DNA from: Gracilimonas sp965227215
GTDB taxonomy: Bacteria > Bacteroidota > Rhodothermia > Balneolales > Balneolaceae
Length of the DNA stretch: 64,000 bases
Direction: 5' to 3'
NCBI GenBank assembly: GCA_965227215.1
Contig: OZ245729.1
Location: 3,038,001-3,102,000, forward strand
The notes beneath the pieces were generated by a model, which was not told the DNA's origin, did no database searches, and worked only from the letters and a program-made list of their open reading frames with translations. A program made the translations under genes and the position numbers. Below are positions 7,974-17,469 of the stretch, in pieces (the stretch's first letter is position 1; every line of letters begins with the position of its first letter).

Positions 7974-9800
7974 ATGTCATCGTTCAAAGAACTGGGCTTA
8001 TCGCCCGAAATATGCCAGGCTGTTGAAGATCTTGGCTTTGAAAATCCAACCGAAGTTCAGTCAAGGGCTATCCCGACTATTCTTGCTTCTCAGCGCGACC
8101 TGATTGCCCTGGCTCAAACAGGAACCGGTAAAACCGGCGCTTTTGGTATGCCTGTACTGCAACAGGTTGACGCCAACTCAAACAATGTTCAGGTGCTGGT
8201 GCTTTCACCCACCCGTGAGCTGGCCATTCAGATCGCCAAAGACCTGAAGTCGTTTGCCAAGCACCAAAAAGGAATTAAAACCGTAGCCGTTTATGGCGGA
8301 GCTAACATTTCAACTCAAATACGTGCGCTCAATAATGGTGTACAGGTAGTAATTGGAACTCCGGGTCGTATGCTGGACCTGATTCGTCGCCGTAAACTGG
8401 ACGTTACAAATGTTCGTTCCCTGGTACTTGATGAAGCTGATGAAATGCTGAATATGGGTTTCCAGGATGACCTGGATGCTATTTTAGCAGACACTCCCAA
8501 AGAGAAACAAACATTGCTGTTCTCCGCTACCATGCCAAAGCAGATTTCAAAAATGGCGCGGAAGTACATGAACAATCCGGAGGAAATTGAAGTAAACGCC
8601 CGCAACTCCGGCGCTCTGAATGTTGAGCATCAATACTATATGGTTCACGCCAAAGACCGGTATGATGCCCTCAAACGAATTGTGGACGTAAACCCGGATA
8701 TTTACGGGATCATTTTCTGCCGTACCCGAAGAGAAACTTCAGATATAGCCGCAAGCCTTGCTAAAGACGGCTACGATGTGGATTGGCTGAACGGAGATTT
8801 ATCACAAGCACAACGTGATGATGTGATGAATCGATTCCGTACCAAGGAGCTTCAATTATTGGTGGCCACCGATGTAGCTGCTCGCGGGCTTGACGTTGAT
8901 AACCTGACGCATGTCATCAATTACAACCTGCCGGATGACCTGGAAGTATATATTCACAGAAGTGGAAGAACAGGCCGGGCAGGAAATAGTGGAATTGCTA
9001 TCTCTATTGTTCATACCCGTGAAATGGGCAGAATTCGGGCACTGGAAAAAATGTCCGCAAAAGAATTCATCAAGCAGGATGTTCCAAAAGGGGAAGAAGT
9101 TTGTGGAGTCCGAATGATGGATATGGTTGACAAGCTGAAGGCTACTGAAGTCAACGAAAAGCAGATTGAAAAGTATCTGCCCCAGGTATATGAGAAATTA
9201 GCTGATCTTGGCTGGCAGGAACTGATTCAGCATTTTGTATCTATGGAATTCAACCAGATTCTGGAATATTACCAGGATGCAGATGATATTAATGCCTCAG
9301 CCGGAAGATCCAAAAACAATAACAATCGTAAGAATTCTTCCCGCAAGAAGAATGGAAGAAGCAATTCCGGCGGAAGCGGAAGACATGCAGAAGAAGGATT
9401 TACCCGCTATTTTCTAAATGTTGGAAACCGTGATGGACTTAATCCTGCCCGTTTAATGGGGGTTGTAAACGAGCAACTGAATGGCAAGAAGCCGAATTTC
9501 GGTAAAATCGATATCCAGAATAACTTCTCGTTTTTTGAAGTGGAAGAAGGCTTTGATGCTAAGCTGTTCGATGCCGTAAATGGAACTCAGTTTGAAGGTC
9601 GTGATCTTTCTGTTGAGCTGGCGAAGCCGGATAATAACGGATCCGGATCTTCTTCAAAGGGATCGTCATCAGGGAACTACAAAGGAAAAAGCGGTTCTAA
9701 ATCCAGAAAAGGAAACCGAAAATCAAAAGGTGAAGAACCATTTTCGAAATCCAAAGGTGGAAGAATCAAGAAAAAGCGTAGCCCGGAAGTGTATGCTTAA
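7974..9800 (+). CDS. DEAD-box ATP-dependent RNA helicase (DeaD/CsdA-like)
   Basis: A 608-aa RNA helicase for ribosome assembly or mRNA remodelling. Domain 1 has the Q-motif region, AQTGTGKT (47-54), PTREL, the DEAD box LDEADE (152-157) and SAT (184-186). Domain 2 has ARGLDVDN and HRSGRTGRAG (328-337). A basic low-complexity linker (about 443-470) leads to a DbpA/CsdA-type RNA-binding domain (about 475-550). The tail is rich in Ser, Gly, Lys and Arg and would bind RNA nonspecifically. The length fits the DeaD/CsdA subgroup. It is monocistronic, with its own leader and a strong terminator. Confidence 0.92.
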   Translation: MSSFKELGLSPEICQAVEDLGFENPTEVQSRAIPTILASQRDLIALAQTGTGKTGAFGMPVLQQVDANSNNVQVLVLSPTRELAIQIAKDLKSFAKHQKGIKTVAVYGGANISTQIRALNNGVQVVIGTPGRMLDLIRRRKLDVTNVRSLVLDEADEMLNMGFQDDLDAILADTPKEKQTLLFSATMPKQISKMARKYMNNPEEIEVNARNSGALNVEHQYYMVHAKDRYDALKRIVDVNPDIYGIIFCRTRRETSDIAASLAKDGYDVDWLNGDLSQAQRDDVMNRFRTKELQLLVATDVAARGLDVDNLTHVINYNLPDDLEVYIHRSGRTGRAGNSGIAISIVHTREMGRIRALEKMSAKEFIKQDVPKGEEVCGVRMMDMVDKLKATEVNEKQIEKYLPQVYEKLADLGWQELIQHFVSMEFNQILEYYQDADDINASAGRSKNNNNRKNSSRKKNGRSNSGGSGRHAEEGFTRYFLNVGNRDGLNPARLMGVVNEQLNGKKPNFGKIDIQNNFSFFEVEEGFDAKLFDAVNGTQFEGRDLSVELAKPDNNGSGSSSKGSSSGNYKGKSGSKSRKGNRKSKGEEPFSKSKGGRIKKKRSPEVYA

Positions 9801-9823
9801 GGGTAACAGAAGCTGATAAAATT

Positions 9824-9859
9824 AAAGCACTGATCCGGAAACGGGTTGGTGCTTTTTTT
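9824..9859 (+). terminator. Rho-independent terminator after the helicase gene
   Basis: AAAGCAC and GTGCTTT pair around an inner CCG-GAAA-CGG element, followed by a run of seven T. It lies 24 bases after the helicase stop. Confidence 0.85.
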
Positions 9860-9918
9860 GTTTACAGGTTAAGATAAGATGGCAGAATGGATAGAATAAA
9901 GCAGAGAATAGTAAGCGC

Positions 9919-11925
9919 TTATCCGATGCTCTCCACTACTTTTTCTAATAGTTTTTTATAGCCGTTTACATTTTTCTGAACGACCGCGTCTGCTTTTCTC
10001 AGGAGTTCTTCTTCTTCAGAACGGGCTAAACTTTTCCCGGAGTAAATGATAACGGGAATATCTTTAAGCTGTCCGTTTGATTTAAGTTCATCAAGCACTT
10101 CTTTACCATCAGCGTCTGGGAGGTACATATCAAGGATAATACAATCCACGATTTCCTGTTGAAGTATTTCATAGGCTTCTCCGGCTGTTTCCGCGGTAAT
10201 ACATTGGTTAATACTGAAGCTCAGGAACTCTTTCAAAGCCATATTATGAATACTGCTATCGTCAACGAGTAAAACGGTGCCTTGAGATTTTGCAGATTCT
10301 TGTTTTGGGAATTCGGCAAGCTGGTTTTCATCAAATGAGGATACATTCTCAATCCGAAGCTTACCCTTTTGAGCCTGCGCTTCTAAATTACTACTACTGT
10401 CGGTTGGTAAATACACGGTAAAATTACTTCCTACACCAGGGGTGCTGTCGAGGATGATATCGCCACCCAAAAGCCGGGCAATTTCCCTGGAAATAGCCAG
10501 ACCAAGTCCTGTACCCCCAAATCTTTTTTCTGTAGATGAACCTTCCGCTTGAATGTAACTCTTAAAAACATGCTTCTGTCTTTTTTGGGATATGCCGATA
10601 CCTGAATCTTCCACACTGAAGGCTATCATTTCACCTTTTGAATTTGATGGATCCTCATTAAAAGGGAAAACCTTCAGGTGAACGTGCCCCTGTTCAGTGA
10701 ACTTAATAGCGTTAGAAATCAGATTGTTAAGAACTTGATCAAGCCGAAGCCGGTCGGTTATAATAGTGCTATTGGCAACTCCATTCGCAGTGCAGGTAAA
10801 TGAGATATTCTTTTCACGAGCTATGGGTTTAAACAAGCGTTCAGCACGTTCGCAGATATCAGAAACTTCTAGTTCTTCAAGACGGACCTCAATTTTTCCA
10901 GCTTCAATTTTCGACAGATCAAGAACCTCATTTAAAAGTTCGAGAACGCTGTTATTGGATTGATAAATAGTATGCAGGTACTCCAGCTGATCTTCCTCCA
11001 GGTTCTCACGTCGGTTTTCTTTAAGGATGTTGGTGAGAAGCAGGGTAGAGTTAAGGATGGTTCGCATTTCATGGCTGATGTTGGCAAAGAATTGCGACTT
11101 ATACTTATTGTTTAACTCCAGCTGCCGGGTTTTCTCTTTTTGCTGTTCTATGATTTCAGCATCCTTAACCTGGCGGGAAATATCAAAGCTGATTCCCATT
11201 AAAAGCTGTCGGGCTCCTTCCTGTGTTACTTCTATATGTATTTCTACGGGATATGTAGAACGGTCTTTTCTTTTACGATCGAACTGAAAAGTAGTAGAGG
11301 TTTCTTCTCCGCGATAAAGGGGGGCAACACGCTCAAAAACATTTCTAATATCGTAATGAGCAATTACATCCTTTGCCGACAGCTGATACAGTTCTTCTTC
11401 CGTATATCCGAGATTATCTAAAAGAGTATCGTTTGCAAAAACAATCTTCAGGCTCATGGGATCCATCAGAAAAACTTCATTCGTACTCTTCTTCAGAATC
11501 CTGTCAAAAATTTGATTCTTTGTAGCAGTTTGGGTGTGAGCTCTCAGTTTCCGCAGATTCCTCATTTCTTTAGCAACAACGGGGAGCAATCGGTCCAGGT
11601 TGTTTTTTGATACAAAATCCTGAACTCCTGCAGACATGGCCTCATAAAGAGCCTCATTCTGAATATCGGTTCCAACCAATACAATAGGGGTAATAAATTC
11701 CTGCTGATCCAATATATCAAGTATGTAAGTCAACCCGAGATCTTCTTTGTCAAGATCAGCGATAATGAGATCCCATTTATGGGCATTAAGTAAAACCCCT
11801 AAACTCTCTAAGCTGTTTTGGGAAAAAGGGATAACCGAGAAATCAGATTCGTCTAATTTGGTTTTTATCTCTTGATTTGACTGCTCGCTTTCTTCAATAA
11901 ATAAAATCGAAATGAAGTCTTTCAT
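9919..11925 (-). CDS. Hybrid histidine kinase REC-PAS-HisKA-HATPase-REC
   Basis: A soluble 668-aa phosphorelay kinase. The order is an N-terminal receiver (1-115; Asp57 in LIIADLD, but acidic pair Glu11-Glu12 instead of Asp-Asp), PAS (about 140-255), HisKA with His285 in ANISHEMRT, HATPase_c (N box ISNAIKFT, DSGIGIS, GGTGLGLAIS) and a C-terminal receiver starting at VLLVDDSS with Asp in ILDMYLPD. Two receivers flanking one kinase core suggest phosphate input and output inside one chain. It is transcribed leftwards, away from the AT-rich gap. The direct partner is unknown; the che operon lies 2 kb away. Confidence 0.9.
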   Translation of the reverse strand: MKDFISILFIEESEQSNQEIKTKLDESDFSVIPFSQNSLESLGVLLNAHKWDLIIADLDKEDLGLTYILDILDQQEFITPIVLVGTDIQNEALYEAMSAGVQDFVSKNNLDRLLPVVAKEMRNLRKLRAHTQTATKNQIFDRILKKSTNEVFLMDPMSLKIVFANDTLLDNLGYTEEELYQLSAKDVIAHYDIRNVFERVAPLYRGEETSTTFQFDRKRKDRSTYPVEIHIEVTQEGARQLLMGISFDISRQVKDAEIIEQQKEKTRQLELNNKYKSQFFANISHEMRTILNSTLLLTNILKENRRENLEEDQLEYLHTIYQSNNSVLELLNEVLDLSKIEAGKIEVRLEELEVSDICERAERLFKPIAREKNISFTCTANGVANSTIITDRLRLDQVLNNLISNAIKFTEQGHVHLKVFPFNEDPSNSKGEMIAFSVEDSGIGISQKRQKHVFKSYIQAEGSSTEKRFGGTGLGLAISREIARLLGGDIILDSTPGVGSNFTVYLPTDSSSNLEAQAQKGKLRIENVSSFDENQLAEFPKQESAKSQGTVLLVDDSSIHNMALKEFLSFSINQCITAETAGEAYEILQQEIVDCIILDMYLPDADGKEVLDELKSNGQLKDIPVIIYSGKSLARSEEEELLRKADAVVQKNVNGYKKLLEKVVESIG

Positions 11926-12371
11926 ACAATAGAATGCTGCACAAATTTGGTGACACTCTTACAATTATTGGCACCTAAATAACAAAGAATAGAATGAAAA
12001 AGGAACTGGATTAGACAAAACTCATATTCGGAAACTTCCCGGTTCTCCATCTCGCACAGAAAGAAGATTTTGACAAAGCTAAGTTATCCACAATTTATCA
12101 ACACTAACTATTAGCTTATTATAATTTGATGAAAGATAATAGTTTAAGGAAATTGAGCTTTGAAAGTTAATTGTTAATTAGATGGAACATTAATTTTTTT
12201 TAATAAAACGAATTAGTTAAAATTAAGAAGATTAAAAAATCTTAATAAAACGTAGGATTTTTTAAGATAGCTGTTTGAGGATGTTGTTGGCCATGGGGAT
12301 GGATATAATGCACGCCCGGTACAAATAGCTCATTTATATAATGTCTTAATATCCATATAAGTCTTAGTCGT
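11926..12371. other. AT-rich intergenic gap with tandem DnaA-box-like sites
   Basis: This 446-base gap holds no credible gene. It contains a perfect DnaA-box 9-mer TTATCCACA (12085-12093), followed after two bases by TTATCAACA (12096-12104), which differs at one position. Downstream is a very AT-rich tract (about 12115-12260). It should also hold promoters for the two flanking, divergently transcribed kinase genes, but none matches the FliA or sigma-54 patterns seen elsewhere in the window. Confidence 0.5.
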
Positions 12372-13208
12372 ATGAATTTAGCAGAAAGCTTCGATGATAT
12401 CGTTCGGAAGGAAGAGAAGGTTAAGAACGAATTACATTCCGTTGTAACTAATATGTTCGAAGAGCAAAAAGATTCTTCGAATGATAGCCTGGATAAACTC
12501 AGGGGAATACACCAGCTGCAGAAAAGCATTGTGAAGCAGAATATGCACAATGCTATGTCTCCCATTAGTGCAATATCCGGCTACCTGGAGCTGATCAATA
12601 TTTCACTTTCCAATAATCCGGATGTAAAGCAAATCCAGCACTATCGCAAACAGATCGAAGCCGGTATAAATCAGGTAAACGTAATCCTGGAGCAGTTGAT
12701 GGAAATCTACAGTGATGAATCAGATACTCTGACTTCGGGACGGGAAGACTTATTGGATGTTGATTTGAACTGGATCGTATCTGAAGTTTGTAATCAAATG
12801 CGCTGTGCCGGTCCGAATGTTAATTTTAAGCGTAGCTCAAATCCTCTTCACGTTCATACGGACATTTTTATGTTAAAGCTGATCATCTTTAACCTGATCA
12901 GTTTTGCTCTTAAATGTTCAGGGAAAGATTCGGTTACGGAAATGAACACCGGGAAGAAGGGCAACAAAGCTATATTTTCTGTGGTTTTTGAAGCTTCTGA
13001 AAAGAAAAGACATGAACTGAATCAGGTCATGTCTGGTGACGAAACTACTCAAGAATCTGATGGGTGCATACAAAACTCTTTTAATGAAGGATTAATGCAA
13101 AGTCGTAAACTGGCAGAACAGATACAGTGCGACCTGAACTTTACGGACGATTGCGAGCAAACGATTAAGCTAAATCTCAGTATTCCTCTTTCATATTCGG
13201 ATAACTGA
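12372..13208 (+). CDS. Degenerate histidine-kinase-like protein
   Basis: A 278-aa soluble protein with a coiled N terminus (1-50) and a HisKA-like H box, KQNMHNAMSPISAISGYLEL (His59). A remnant of an ATP-binding domain follows: the N box reads NLISFALKCSG, with Phe where the Mg-binding Asn belongs, and no DxGxG or GxGxG motif is visible. It therefore looks like a pseudokinase or a phosphotransfer protein rather than an active kinase. It lies just before the che operon but is separated from it by a gene on the opposite strand. The ATG at 12372 has no clear Shine-Dalgarno. Confidence 0.65.
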   Translation: MNLAESFDDIVRKEEKVKNELHSVVTNMFEEQKDSSNDSLDKLRGIHQLQKSIVKQNMHNAMSPISAISGYLELINISLSNNPDVKQIQHYRKQIEAGINQVNVILEQLMEIYSDESDTLTSGREDLLDVDLNWIVSEVCNQMRCAGPNVNFKRSSNPLHVHTDIFMLKLIIFNLISFALKCSGKDSVTEMNTGKKGNKAIFSVVFEASEKKRHELNQVMSGDETTQESDGCIQNSFNEGLMQSRKLAEQIQCDLNFTDDCEQTIKLNLSIPLSYSDN

Positions 13209-13231
13209 TAGCGGTACCGTTGTCAGATAAA

Positions 13232-13612
13232 TCAGAGTTTAAAATCCAGGTATTGTCCTTTTGGCTTGAACCGGGAAAGCGTTTGGTAGGTCTGTTGCCT
13301 TTTCAGATTTAAGGGGCTTTGCCGTGAGGTTAGCGTCGGTATATTCATTACTTCTTCCTGCCGAATATCTGACCAGTTTTCAGGCATTTCTTCAAAGCTG
13401 GTGGTAAAAGTAAAGTCAGGATCGGCAGTAAAACTGGTTGCGTTAGCCCGATTTCGGATTTCTGACTCCTCAACGATCTCAAAATCAGAAAACTCGCCGG
13501 AGTGCTTATCCGACAAATTTTTATGCGATAGATATGCTTCCACAAGTCTAAACCCTCTGTTGGTTTTAACTTCTGAATGCACGAATGCCTGAAATGTGGA
13601 GTTTATACCCAT
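13232..13612 (-). CDS. Hypothetical protein (126 aa)
   Basis: I do not recognise this protein. It is soluble and mixed-charge, with no signal peptide or membrane segment, and its C-terminal third is basic and Gln/Leu-rich. Support for a real gene: the ATG has a properly spaced AGGA upstream, the frame fills most of a gap between two genes, and the composition is protein-like throughout. It converges with the degenerate kinase gene; the 23 bases between the stops contain a near-perfect palindrome (13206-13227) that may act as a shared terminator although no T run follows. Its back-to-back position with the che operon hints at a motility link, no more. Confidence 0.55.
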   Translation of the reverse strand: MGINSTFQAFVHSEVKTNRGFRLVEAYLSHKNLSDKHSGEFSDFEIVEESEIRNRANATSFTADPDFTFTTSFEEMPENWSDIRQEEVMNIPTLTSRQSPLNLKRQQTYQTLSRFKPKGQYLDFKL

Positions 13613-13793
13613 TAATTTTGTCCTGAAACCTTTCTATACCCTTAAATCAAACTATTATAAAAATAGAAAAGCAGCGGGATTTTAGCTTGTTAGAATCCAT
13701 TAATGGTTAGGTTAAGGCCGGTTCTGAAAACCCATTTTCAGCTTGAAGGTGAACCAGAATCCTATTCTCTTGAAATAATTCCTTTCCTACCTC

Positions 13794-13820
13794 TTAAGGA
13801 ATTTTCCAAACATCCGATAA
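13794..13820 (+). promoter_or_regulatory. FliA (sigma-28) promoter of the che operon
   Basis: TTAAGGAA-N11-TCCGATAA matches the pattern shared by at least four other intergenic sites in this window and resembles the enterobacterial sigma-28 consensus TAAAGTTT-N11-GCCGATAA. Transcription would start near 13828, leaving a leader of about 110 bases before cheY. The remainder of the gap 13613-13937 shows no convincing gene. Confidence 0.7.
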
Positions 13821-13937
13821 CAGAGAGAGCGGTAGCAGCGAATTCAAAAAAGAATAATGCCAACCGCTTCAATAATACTTTAATAGAAAGGTTGCCGGCA
13901 GAATACACTCTGCCCTTCCTACACACAGGAGTAAATA

Positions 13938-14384
13938 ATGAGTAAGATAAAAGCACTTGTTGTTGATGATTCTAAAATTATGCGGAGCCAGGTAAAGCGT
14001 GCTCTCGATCAACTGTTAATTGCGGATTTTGAATTTGAAGAAGCAATGGATGGGGAGGATGCTCTCGAGAAATTCAACGATGACATTCAGATGCTGTTTG
14101 TTGACTGGAATATGCCAAAAATGACAGGCGTTGAACTTGCCCGGGCTATTCGGGATAAAGGGTATGCCGACATTCCTATTATTATGGTAACGGCAGAAAA
14201 ATCGATGGGTAAAGTTGATAAGGCTTTGAATGAAGGCGGTGCTAACGAATATATAACCAAGCCTTTTACAGCCGATAAGATGTCTAAAGCCATCAGCCGA
14301 TATATCGACGAGCAAGGAAACATCATCAAAGAAGAAGCTGAGGAAGAGAAGAAGAGCTTTTTTAGCAGCATTCTGAATGCCTAA
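13938..14384 (+). CDS. cheY: CheY-like response regulator with C-terminal tail
   Basis: A single receiver domain plus a short tail, 148 aa. Acidic pocket VVDDS at the N terminus, phospho-acceptor Asp56 in FVDWNMP, conserved VTAE switch region and YITKPF lysine. The last 20 residues are acidic, then end in KSFFSSILNA, an extension absent from standard CheY. It is the first gene of the che operon, with AGGAG before the ATG and the predicted FliA promoter upstream. It probably carries the CheA signal to the motor or a phosphate sink. Three further CheY proteins and one related receiver are encoded within 18 kb. Confidence 0.88.
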   Translation: MSKIKALVVDDSKIMRSQVKRALDQLLIADFEFEEAMDGEDALEKFNDDIQMLFVDWNMPKMTGVELARAIRDKGYADIPIIMVTAEKSMGKVDKALNEGGANEYITKPFTADKMSKAISRYIDEQGNIIKEEAEEEKKSFFSSILNA

Positions 14385-14395
14385 AGGGAGATACT

Positions 14396-14893
14396 ATGAT
14401 TGCAGAACAGCTAAGCAAAGTAGATAAAATCCCGGGCGAGATAGTAGAGATCGTACAGGAATCGGTGATTAACACTTTTACTTCCATTTGTGGAGCTCCG
14501 CCTCAGTGTGTGGAGCAATTGGATCAAAGCGGTCCATTAAATGGCATTATCGGCAATATTGCTGTCTTTAATGCAGACCATACTTTTTCACTGATGATTG
14601 CCATACCCAAGACAACCGCATTGCAGATATCGAATGTATTTTTGGGCATGGAGCTTCCTTTTGAAAGCCATGATATGGGCGATTTAATCGCTGAGATCTC
14701 GAATATCCTTGCCGGTGAAGTAGCGGCTAACATTGAACGGGTTGGGTTCAGGGGGCAGTCGTCGTTACCAACGGCTACCCGGGGAAGTGACCTCACCTTA
14801 TTTATGCCCAACAAGCCGCCATCGGCTAAAATGAAATTTTCCAGCGACTGCGGCGAATTTATGCTGAACATGGCGCTGAGTGAATCCAGATAA
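14396..14893 (+). CDS. cheX: CheX/CheC-family CheY-phosphatase
   Basis: A 165-aa chemotaxis protein of the CheC/CheX/FliY phosphatase fold. The catalytic pair is visible as Glu100 and Asn103 in LIAEISNILAGE, the usual ExxN signature that inserts into the CheY active site. Only one copy of the motif is present, as in CheX rather than CheC. It is placed between a cheY and cheA and has AAAGGGAG before its ATG. It would speed CheY-P decay; no CheZ is present in the window. A second member of the family occurs later in the operon (19691-20164). Confidence 0.82.
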   Translation: MIAEQLSKVDKIPGEIVEIVQESVINTFTSICGAPPQCVEQLDQSGPLNGIIGNIAVFNADHTFSLMIAIPKTTALQISNVFLGMELPFESHDMGDLIAEISNILAGEVAANIERVGFRGQSSLPTATRGSDLTLFMPNKPPSAKMKFSSDCGEFMLNMALSESR

Positions 14894-14908
14894 AACTGTA
14901 GTAATCCA

Positions 14909-17455
14909 ATGAGTAATAAAGACCAACTTATCAAAGACCTCGAAACCATTATCCGTTTGCTGGCCGATGTTTGGCCGGCCGATAGAGAGAATGTAGCCGT
15001 AGCCGGCGCCAAGTTTGAGAAGGTGACCAATAATGTTGAAAATAACTTTGGTCAATTTCAGAAACTAATCGATTTGGCGTGGAAGGGAATCAAGCACCTC
15101 TATGAAAAGGATGACTACTTCATCATGGTGAAGACCGCCACGATGCAGGCCATTAATACGATTCGGGAGTATGTGATTGAGGAAGGCGACATCAAAGTGG
15201 AAGACTTTGAAAAGGCCTATGATGAGTTGGAGAAATCATTGAAAGGAGGTTCAGAGTCAGCCGATACCGTCATTGAACTGGACGAAGAAAAGGTTGAGGA
15301 TATCAAAAAGAACGGAGAGTCTAAGAAAAGCGAGAAGGCAGATGATTCCCCGAAAGTATATACGCTGAATGATCTGGCCGGTTTTTTGATCACGCTCGAC
15401 GAAGAATCGGTTGTTGGCGAAGACCTTCAAAAACTGGATGAGCTGGTCTCCTACATTGTTAAACACTCTGAAGAAGCTATTGCTACTCCCCTTAAAGAAG
15501 CTATGGCAGAAGTTGAAGCAAGCGGAGGTGCTAAGGGATGGTTGAAAATTGTATCCGACAAAACGGAGCAGGCCATTGAAATCGAAGCTCAGAAGGAATG
15601 GGATAATCCGCTGGATGAAGAGGAGCCGGTAAGTGCTGTTGATGCAAGTGCAGAAGCAGAGGCGACAAGCAAACAGGTGGATGAGCCTGTGGCAGAAACA
15701 ACTAAGGAAAAGCATACGGAGCAAGAGGAAGTTGTTTCTTCCGAAACATTCTATATCCCGGAAGATATTGAAATGGCCTTGGTTGGAGAGTTTATCACCG
15801 AATGCTCTGAACTTATTGAAATGGCAGAAGGGGCATTGCTGGACCTGGAAGAATCTCCGGATAATGAGGAATTAATTAACACCGTATTCCGGGCTTTCCA
15901 TACTATTAAAGGAACTTCGGCTTTCATGGGGCTTGATCCCATTTCGGAGTTCACCCACTTTGTGGAGACCCTGCTCAGTATGGTGCGGGAAGGTGATCTG
16001 CCTTTCGACCGCGCATGCGCCGATATTAACTTCGAGTCGATCGATATTCTGAACAAAATGCTGAAAATTGTGGAGGTTGCCGAAGGGGGAGATCCGCTTC
16101 ATAAACCGGCGCAATACGACAGCATGATTTCTGTTCTGCATTCCATATCCGAAGAAGGAAAGAAACCGGCTAAAGCACTCGAAGAAATGCGAGCGAAACA
16201 AGCCGAAGCACCGGAAGCCAGCTCGGATGTAGAAGTGGTAACGGATTCGGTTGATACAGACCCGGATAATGCTTCAGTTGATAAAATCACTTCCAAGTCG
16301 GAGTCTGAATCATCCGTGAGGGTGAGTGTAAGTCGTCTCGACCGCCTCATCGATATGGTTGGGGAGCTGGTGATTGCACACTCGGTTGTAGCCCAGGATA
16401 AAGCAATCCCTAAAGACTCTGAGCTTCAGAAAAAAGTAAATCATGCAACCAAAATTCTCCGTGAACTTCAGGATACCAGCTTGACGCTGCGGATGGTTCC
16501 GCTGAAGGCGACTTTCCACAAGATGAACCGTCTGGTTCGGGATCTCTCCAGAAAAGCCGGGAAGCAGGTGAAATTCTCTACTTTTGGAGAAGACACGGAG
16601 ATTGATCGTAATATGGTGGATGTAATCAACGAGCCACTCATCCACATGCTTAGAAACTCTTTGGATCATGGAATTGAAGAACCGGAAGAGCGTCTTAAAG
16701 CCGGTAAAGATGCCAACGCTGAACTTTCTCTATCTGCATCGCAGGAGGGAGGAAAGGTTGTTATCGAGATTAAGGATGACGGTCGTGGCATCAACAAAGA
16801 TGTAATCCTCAACAAGGCCATTGAAAAAGGGCTGGTTGATCCGGAGAAAAAGCTTACCGAGAAAGAAATTTATAACCTGATCTTCCTTCCCGGATTTTCA
16901 TCGGCAGAAAAAGTTACGGACTTATCAGGACGTGGGGTTGGCATGGATGTGGTTCGCCGCTCTATTGAACAGCTGCAGGGTAAGGTAGATGTAAGCTCAG
17001 AATTAGGAAAGGGAACTACTATAACCATAGAATTACCCTTCACATTGGCCATTACCGATGGCATGCTGGTACGTGTTGGCTCGGAACGATTTATTGTGCC
17101 GACCATCAATATTGACATGACCTTCCGTGCCAAAGAATCGGATATGTTTACCATGATGGGTAATTCAGAGCAGGTAAACTTCAGAGGGCAGTCGGTTCCG
17201 GTAATCAGGCTCCATGAACAGTTTGAGATAAACGGAGCCAAGGAAAGTTTACTGGAAGGCACTCTTTTGATCATAAAGAACAACAATCGCCGCTATGCAC
17301 TTTTAGTTGATGAAGTGATTGGGCAACAACAACTGGTGGGCAAGTCGATTCACATGCTCACAAAAATGTCGCACATTTCAGGTGGGGCTATTCTTGGAGA
17401 CGGACGAGTAGGTCTGATTCTGGATACAGCTGCCCTGATGGATTCGGCTGCCTGA
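14909..17455 (+). CDS. cheA: Chemotaxis histidine kinase CheA with long N-terminal extension
   Basis: The central chemotaxis kinase, 848 aa, longer than the usual 650-700. Residues 1-280 are an extra region: a helical segment (1-115), an acidic linker, another helical segment (about 150-215) and a low-complexity linker. Then come the P1/HPt domain (about 290-390, phospho-acceptor His331 in FHTIKGTS), a Ser/Glu-rich linker with no obvious P2, the dimerisation domain (about 470-530), the ATPase domain (MLRNSLDHG, DDGRGI, GRGVGMDVV) and a CheW-like domain (715-848). It transfers phosphate to CheY and CheB and assembles with the CheW and receptor encoded at 28-31 kb. Confidence 0.95.
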   Translation: MSNKDQLIKDLETIIRLLADVWPADRENVAVAGAKFEKVTNNVENNFGQFQKLIDLAWKGIKHLYEKDDYFIMVKTATMQAINTIREYVIEEGDIKVEDFEKAYDELEKSLKGGSESADTVIELDEEKVEDIKKNGESKKSEKADDSPKVYTLNDLAGFLITLDEESVVGEDLQKLDELVSYIVKHSEEAIATPLKEAMAEVEASGGAKGWLKIVSDKTEQAIEIEAQKEWDNPLDEEEPVSAVDASAEAEATSKQVDEPVAETTKEKHTEQEEVVSSETFYIPEDIEMALVGEFITECSELIEMAEGALLDLEESPDNEELINTVFRAFHTIKGTSAFMGLDPISEFTHFVETLLSMVREGDLPFDRACADINFESIDILNKMLKIVEVAEGGDPLHKPAQYDSMISVLHSISEEGKKPAKALEEMRAKQAEAPEASSDVEVVTDSVDTDPDNASVDKITSKSESESSVRVSVSRLDRLIDMVGELVIAHSVVAQDKAIPKDSELQKKVNHATKILRELQDTSLTLRMVPLKATFHKMNRLVRDLSRKAGKQVKFSTFGEDTEIDRNMVDVINEPLIHMLRNSLDHGIEEPEERLKAGKDANAELSLSASQEGGKVVIEIKDDGRGINKDVILNKAIEKGLVDPEKKLTEKEIYNLIFLPGFSSAEKVTDLSGRGVGMDVVRRSIEQLQGKVDVSSELGKGTTITIELPFTLAITDGMLVRVGSERFIVPTINIDMTFRAKESDMFTMMGNSEQVNFRGQSVPVIRLHEQFEINGAKESLLEGTLLIIKNNNRRYALLVDEVIGQQQLVGKSIHMLTKMSHISGGAILGDGRVGLILDTAALMDSAA

Positions 17456-17469
17456 CTGAGGACAAGGGC

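Noticed and set aside
13703..13945. An 80-codon open frame overlapping the start of the first cheY.
   Set aside because: It has no ribosome-binding site, no recognisable protein character, and contains the predicted FliA promoter at 13794-13820; it is better explained as promoter and leader.
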